DNA from: an uncultured Clostridia bacterium
GTDB taxonomy: Bacteria > Bacillota > Clostridia > Oscillospirales > CAG-272
DNA: 45,898 nucleotides
NCBI GenBank assembly: GCA_947625805.1
Contig: CANQPT010000013.1
Coordinates: 1-45,898, forward strand
Direction of reading: 5' to 3'
Made by a program: the position numbers and the translations under genes. The notes beneath the pieces are model-generated. The model was given only the letters and a program-made list of their open reading frames with translations. It did not search any database and had not been told where the DNA came from. Shown one piece after another: positions 42,907 to 45,898 of the stretch; the first letter of the stretch is position 1, and each line of letters begins with the position of its first letter.

Positions 42907-43219
42907 TAGCGGTTGGTATATTTTTCCTGCCCTTTCGGGCAATTTTCGACCCTTTCCGCTCAGAAAACGATGCTCTCCGGCGCTCTTGCCTCCGCTGTTT
43001 CCATGTTTTCCGGGGCGGTCTGTGGGATAAAATGTGGTCGGGAAAGGTTTCCCAAGCCGTTTCGCCGTTCAAAAAGTCTTTTGCTTTCAACATGCTATCT
43101 CTGAATTTACGAGAAGTCAAACCGCCCTTCCGTCAAAATCTGCGCCGCTGTAAACAAAGAAATACGGCGGACACCGTCGGACATCTCTCTGCCGACCGAG
43201 ATTGAAACATCTGCGGTAT

Positions 43220-44266
43220 TCAGTTCGCTCGGTAATAACAGGTACTCTTTCCCTTGCCTTCCCGTTTCAGCTCACCGGAGGCAACCAATTTGCGCAACGC
43301 GCCCTCCACGGAACTCACGCTGAAAGAGGGACACAGCTCCCGAATGTCCTGCTTTGTAAAACGCCCAACCTTGTTTTCGACCGCCCGTCTTACCGTTTCC
43401 AGCGCAGACAGCTTGGTTTCAACCAAAGCAAACCGTTCTGCAAAGTCCTTATAGGCGGCAAGGATCGTTCCCAGCAGATATTTGATAAACGGAACGGCGT
43501 CCTCTTTTCCCTCGTGCCAACCGCTTTGCGCCCGAGCGAGCGCATCGTAATACAAATCCTTGTTTTTTGCAATCTTTGCTTCCAGCGAAATATATTTTCC
43601 CACATAGAAGCCGCTTTGATAGAGCAGAAGCGTCGTAAGCAATCGACTCATTCTGCCGTTTCCGTCGTTGAAGGGGTGAATGCAGAGAAAGTCGTGAATG
43701 AAAACAGGAATCGCAAGGAGCGGCTCGACTTCCATATTGCCGATTGCGCGGTTGTATTCCGCGCAGATCCTGTCCAGCGCCTCCGGCGTCTCATGGGGCG
43801 GAAGCGGCGTGAACAGGATTTCCGTGTGTCCGTCGGGATGGGTTGCGCTGATATAATTTTGTACATTTTTCGTTCTGCCCGCCATGGGATTATTCCAGTG
43901 GCCGTACAGTATTTTATGAAGCTGAAGAATATAGTTTTGCGTGATCGGGATTACGTCAAAGTTCTCATGAATCAGACTCAAAACGTCGCGGTATCCGGCG
44001 ATCTCCTGCTCGTCCCGGTTCCTCGGCGCGGTTTTCTCCTCAACCAACTGTCGAATGCGCGTATTGGTCGTGACGATCCCTTCGATTGCGTTGGAAGCCT
44101 CGGTGCTTTGGATCTTGGCGATCTCCACCAACTTCTCCAGTTCCGCCGGACGCTGCTTCAGGTACAGTTCCTGCTTTCCGGCTTCCTTATAAATCGCGGC
44201 GATCAAGCCGAGGATTTCGGAATCCCATGTCTGATTTTTGATTGCCGCGTAGTCAAACGCTCTCAT
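43220..44266 (-). CDS. Fic family protein with C-terminal winged helix
   Basis: 348 residues from ATG 44266 (AGAGGTGAATCAA in front; the GTG at 44275 would add three). The inhibitory motif SNAIEG (S58xxxE62G63) is N-terminal to the Fic core, so it belongs to the self-inhibited class II, and the active-site loop is HPFNDGNGRMSR. The last about 60 residues look like a winged helix (RFTKQDIRELC...VEGALRKLVASGELKREGKG), suggesting DNA binding. Fic enzymes usually transfer AMP from ATP to a hydroxyl of a target protein; the target is unknown. It has its own promoter, overlain by three operator-like repeats, and is divergent from a second Fic gene. Confidence 0.9.
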   Translation of the reverse strand: MRAFDYAAIKNQTWDSEILGLIAAIYKEAGKQELYLKQRPAELEKLVEIAKIQSTEASNAIEGIVTTNTRIRQLVEEKTAPRNRDEQEIAGYRDVLSLIHENFDVIPITQNYILQLHKILYGHWNNPMAGRTKNVQNYISATHPDGHTEILFTPLPPHETPEALDRICAEYNRAIGNMEVEPLLAIPVFIHDFLCIHPFNDGNGRMSRLLTTLLLYQSGFYVGKYISLEAKIAKNKDLYYDALARAQSGWHEGKEDAVPFIKYLLGTILAAYKDFAERFALVETKLSALETVRRAVENKVGRFTKQDIRELCPSFSVSSVEGALRKLVASGELKREGKGKSTCYYRAN

Positions 44267-44293
44267 TTGATTCACCTCTGCTTTCTCGCTTAA

Positions 44294-44322
44294 ATTATAT
44301 CATAAATTAAGGGAAATGTCAA
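44294..44322 (-). promoter_or_regulatory. Consensus promoter of the first Fic gene
   Basis: TTGACA (44322-44317), spacer 17, TATAAT (44299-44294) on the minus strand, a perfect match to consensus in both boxes. Confidence 0.85.
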
Positions 44323-44375
44323 TACCTTGCGAGAATATTCCCTCAATAACATTCTAAATTTGAGGGAAACATTCT
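44307..44375. promoter_or_regulatory. Three operator-like repeats over and upstream of the Fic promoter
   Basis: TTAAGGGAAATGTCAA (44307-44322), TTGAGGGAATATTCTC on the minus strand (44346-44331) and TTGAGGGAAACATTCT (44360-44375) share TTRAGGGAA followed by a TTC/TGT-rich part. The first lies on the spacer and -35 box. This arrangement suggests an autoregulator, possibly the winged helix of the Fic protein itself. Confidence 0.5.
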
Positions 44376-44393
44376 GAAATCTAAAAAACCACA

Positions 44394-44407
44394 TGCCGTT
44401 AACGGCA
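44394..44407. promoter_or_regulatory. Perfect 14-base palindrome between the two Fic genes
   Basis: TGCCGTTAACGGCA is its own reverse complement. It sits upstream of the second Fic promoter, whose spacer contains a similar half (TTGCCG). It is a candidate operator; no partner is known. Confidence 0.35.
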
Positions 44408-44437
44408 AATAATTCGATGTATTTTCATATTTACCTA

Positions 44438-44466
44438 TTGCTTTTTTGCCGATAATATGATATACT
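44438..44466 (+). promoter_or_regulatory. Promoter of the second Fic gene
   Basis: TTGCTT (44438-44443), spacer 17, TATACT (44461-44466), with GGGAGGTGCGGT before ATG 44492. Confidence 0.65.
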
Positions 44467-44491
44467 ATAAGTGTAAAAAGGGAGGTGCGGT

Positions 44492-45385
44492 ATGAATTTT
44501 TTATCCGTCAAAAAAATTGCGACGCTTTGGAAAATGTCCGAGCGCAGCGTTCGCAATTACTGTGCGACCGGCCGCGTTCCCGGCGCGTTCCTCACCGGTA
44601 AGACTTGGAACATCCCCGAAACCGCCGAAAAACCCGAACGGAGCAATAAAAGAACGGCGGCGCGCACCTTGCTTTCGGTTCTGCAAGAGGAAAAGAACGG
44701 ACAGATCCGCGGCGGGATCTATCACAAAGTTCAGATCGAGCTGACCTACAATTCCAATCATATCGAGGGCAGCCGCCTCACCCACGACCAGACCCGCTAT
44801 ATCTTTGAAACCGCCACCGTCGGTGCCACCGACGAGAGCATCCGCGTGGACGATATCATCGAAACGACCAACCATTTTCGCTGTATCGACGAGATCATCG
44901 ACGGCGCAAAGCTGCGGTTGAGCGAGAAGTGGATTAAGCATCTGCACCTGCTGCTCAAGACCGGCACCGGCGATGCCAAAAAGGACTGGCTCGCCGTGGG
45001 CGATTACAAAAAACTGCCCAATGAGGTCGGCGGCATGGAAACGACGCTGCCGGAGGACGTGCCCGCCGAGATGAAGCGGCTGCTTGACGACTACAACGGC
45101 AAGGAAACCGTCACGCTTGACGACCTCCTCGAATTTCACGTGCGATTCGAGCGCATTCACCCCTTTCAGGACGGCAACGGCCGCGTCGGTCGGCTGATCC
45201 TGTTCAAGGAATGCCTAAAATACGACATCGTCCCCTTCATTATCGAGGACGAGATCAAACTATTTTATTACCGCGGACTGAAAGAGTGGTCGCGGGAGAA
45301 GGGCTACCTCACCGACACTTGCCTTTCGGCGCAGGATAAGTTCAAGAAGTATTTGGAGTATTTTAGGATAGGATATTGCAGTTAG
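44492..45385 (+). CDS. Fic family protein with N-terminal excisionase-like HTH
   Basis: 297 residues. The first about 45 residues resemble a MerR/excisionase-type helix-turn-helix (LSVKKIATLWKMSERSVRNYC, then GRVPGAFLTGKTWNIP). The Fic inhibitory motif follows as SNHIEG (S88xxxE92G93), and the catalytic loop is HPFQDGNGRVGR. So this too is a class II Fic enzyme that should be held inactive until the inhibitory helix is moved. The DNA-binding head hints that it is tied to its own promoter region. It is divergent from the other Fic gene with 225 bases between them; both are on the element side of the tRNA scar. Confidence 0.9.
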   Translation: MNFLSVKKIATLWKMSERSVRNYCATGRVPGAFLTGKTWNIPETAEKPERSNKRTAARTLLSVLQEEKNGQIRGGIYHKVQIELTYNSNHIEGSRLTHDQTRYIFETATVGATDESIRVDDIIETTNHFRCIDEIIDGAKLRLSEKWIKHLHLLLKTGTGDAKKDWLAVGDYKKLPNEVGGMETTLPEDVPAEMKRLLDDYNGKETVTLDDLLEFHVRFERIHPFQDGNGRVGRLILFKECLKYDIVPFIIEDEIKLFYYRGLKEWSREKGYLTDTCLSAQDKFKKYLEYFRIGYCS

Positions 45386-45453
45386 AGGCCTGATGCCAAA
45401 ATCAAAAAAGCCATTTACGAAAGTGGTAAATGTGATGGGGGCGCGATTAAAAG

Positions 45454-45501
45454 AAAGAAGAAGTCTGGATTCCGCTCAAGTGTAATCCAGACTTCTTCTT
45501 T
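45454..45501. terminator. Bidirectional terminator between the second Fic gene and small ORFs
   Basis: A perfect 18-bp stem (AAAGAAGAAGTCTGGATT at 45454-45471 with 45484-45501), loop of 12. Both arms end in A- or T-rich runs, so it can serve the Fic gene and the converging small ORFs. Confidence 0.85.
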
Positions 45502-45507
45502 AGTAAT

Positions 45508-45633
45508 TTAATGATATCTTACTTTATGGGTGGCAAGCGTTTTGCCGGCGGCACTCATTGCCTTTGCAGAAGACAATTTTGACGCCAATACTTTCGCGGC
45601 TTTACCAACCCTACCGCCATGATGTACTGCCAT
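45508..45633 (-). CDS. Small basic protein, 41 residues, unknown
   Basis: Read directly from the sequence. ATG 45633 has AAAGGAGGCCGAAATC in front and TAA is at 45508. It begins MAVHHGGRVGKAAKVL and ends KTLATHKVRYH, rich in Lys, Ala, Ser and His, with no Cys, Asp or Glu, so strongly positive; a single amphipathic helix is likely. It lies 23 bases after a 22-residue hydrophobic ORF, probably on the same transcript, and before a strong terminator. I do not recognise a characterised family. A nucleic-acid or membrane-binding peptide is possible. Confidence 0.6.
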   Translation of the reverse strand: MAVHHGGRVGKAAKVLASKLSSAKAMSAAGKTLATHKVRYH

Positions 45634-45656
45634 GATTTCGGCCTCCTTTCAGTGTT

Positions 45657-45725
45657 TTATTCGCAAAGAATAAGTAGCATAACCAGCATGATGTAGATAT
45701 AAATAACAAATAAACAAATAATCAT
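45657..45725 (-). CDS. 22-residue hydrophobic peptide with sequestered ribosome site
   Basis: ATG 45725 follows AAAGGAGGGAAACAAC, an ideal Shine-Dalgarno. The peptide starts MIICLFVIYIYIMLV and ends LILCE, one membrane-spanning helix with almost no charge. The ribosome site is the 3' arm of a leader hairpin (45730-45789). Small single-helix peptides under such control are typical of type I toxins, but no antitoxin RNA can be shown here. It could also be a small membrane regulator. The 41-residue basic ORF follows. Confidence 0.6.
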   Translation of the reverse strand: MIICLFVIYIYIMLVMLLILCE

Positions 45726-45729
45726 GTTG

Positions 45730-45789
45730 TTTCCCTCCTTTCTGAGGACCTGTGTTGTTTTGCTGTCCTCAGTACCCACTGGAGGGAAA
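45730..45789 (-). promoter_or_regulatory. Leader hairpin that masks the Shine-Dalgarno of the small ORFs
   Basis: On the minus strand TTTCCCTCC (45789-45781) pairs with GGAGGGAAA (45738-45730), which contains the ribosome site. Inside, CTGAGGAC (45772-45765) pairs with GTCCTCAG (45749-45742). Nine plus eight perfect base pairs make opening of this structure necessary for translation. Confidence 0.6.
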
Positions 45790-45823
45790 ACAGGGGTTTG
45801 AACGAAAAAATATGAAAAAAGTT

Positions 45824-45853
45824 GACCGCCGCAGAATTTCTTCTACGGCGGTC
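45824..45853 (-). terminator. Terminator of the gene entering from the right edge
   Basis: GACCGCCG (45824-45831) with CGGCGGTC (45846-45853); the minus strand then reads AACTTTTTTCATATTTTTTCG. It ends the partial CDS at 45865. Confidence 0.8.
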
Positions 45854-45864
45854 GTTTCGGAGTA

Positions 45865-45898
45865 TTAGATGAAGTCCTTCAGGGCTTCGCGCAGGATG
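45865..45898 (-). CDS. C-terminal end of an unidentified protein, partial
   Basis: Only the last ten codons are inside the window, reading ILREALKDFI and TAA, followed by a strong terminator. This is too short to name. Its position beyond the small ORFs makes an element-borne gene likely. Confidence 0.45.
   Translation of the reverse strand, partial: ILREALKDFI

Noticed and set aside
42800..43120. 106-codon minus-strand ORF across the tRNA fragment
   Set aside because: It reads through the tRNA remnant and its flank, has no ribosome site and matches no family I know.
45454..45501. 18-bp inverted repeat as a transposon end
   Set aside because: Both arms fit a bidirectional terminator between convergent genes, and no second copy or target duplication is seen.

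Overview
The window looks like a chromosomal segment of a low-to-mid-GC Firmicute of class Clostridia, most likely a gut Oscillospiraceae/Ruminococcaceae-type organism. Three things point there: the SCIFF peptide with its radical SAM maturase, large secreted S-layer-homology (SLH) proteins with Listeria-Bacteroides (InlB-type) repeats, and consistent sigma-A type promoters (TTGACN-N17-TATAAT) with AGGAGG-like ribosome sites. TGA, TAA and TAG are all used as stops. No rRNA, CRISPR array or intact tRNA is present.

Left part (1-18.4 kb), mostly housekeeping. It opens with the end of an inverted-repeat element and a lipoprotein transglutaminase broken by one in-frame TGA. Next come the SCIFF precursor and maturase, an Orn/Lys/Arg decarboxylase, a ComEC-like metallo-beta-lactamase-fold lipoprotein, a membrane-anchored zinc-ribbon protein and a DUF1643 protein. 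A five-gene overlapping operon follows: mgtE, thiamine pyrophosphokinase, HAD phosphatase, M18 and M29 aminopeptidases. nagB is next, then a probable vitamin B6 locus: a radical SAM protein, an ECF-type S component and a B6 kinase, divergent from a C-terminally shortened MocR regulator. A fragment copying the promoter and start of the decarboxylase gene sits directly in front of comF.

Middle part (18.4-33.4 kb), cell surface and metabolism. Three large secreted SLH proteins lie on the minus strand. Two are paralogues with InlB-type repeats, one of them carrying a C-terminal metallophosphoesterase; the third is a GH123/DUF4091-like glycoside hydrolase. A second, complete copy of the inverted-repeat element lies between them. 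A ferredoxin-type aldo/keto reductase and an M20 amidohydrolase form a plus-strand operon.

Right part (33.4-45.9 kb), accessory. A five-gene minus-strand operon (XRE regulator, PLD-like/SNF2 helicase, DUF4391, type III Mod, type III Res) is a defence island extended beyond ordinary type III restriction-modification. The Mod specificity region is visibly AT-rich. Beyond it lies the 3' part of a tRNA-Pro gene with a hairpin behind it, the typical scar of an integrative element. Two divergent Fic genes follow, with a triple operator-like repeat over one promoter. After them come two tiny strongly initiated ORFs, the first a 22-residue hydrophobic peptide whose Shine-Dalgarno can be sequestered by a leader hairpin. 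By the orientation of the tRNA scar, the Fic genes and small ORFs are on the element side, which continues past the window end.
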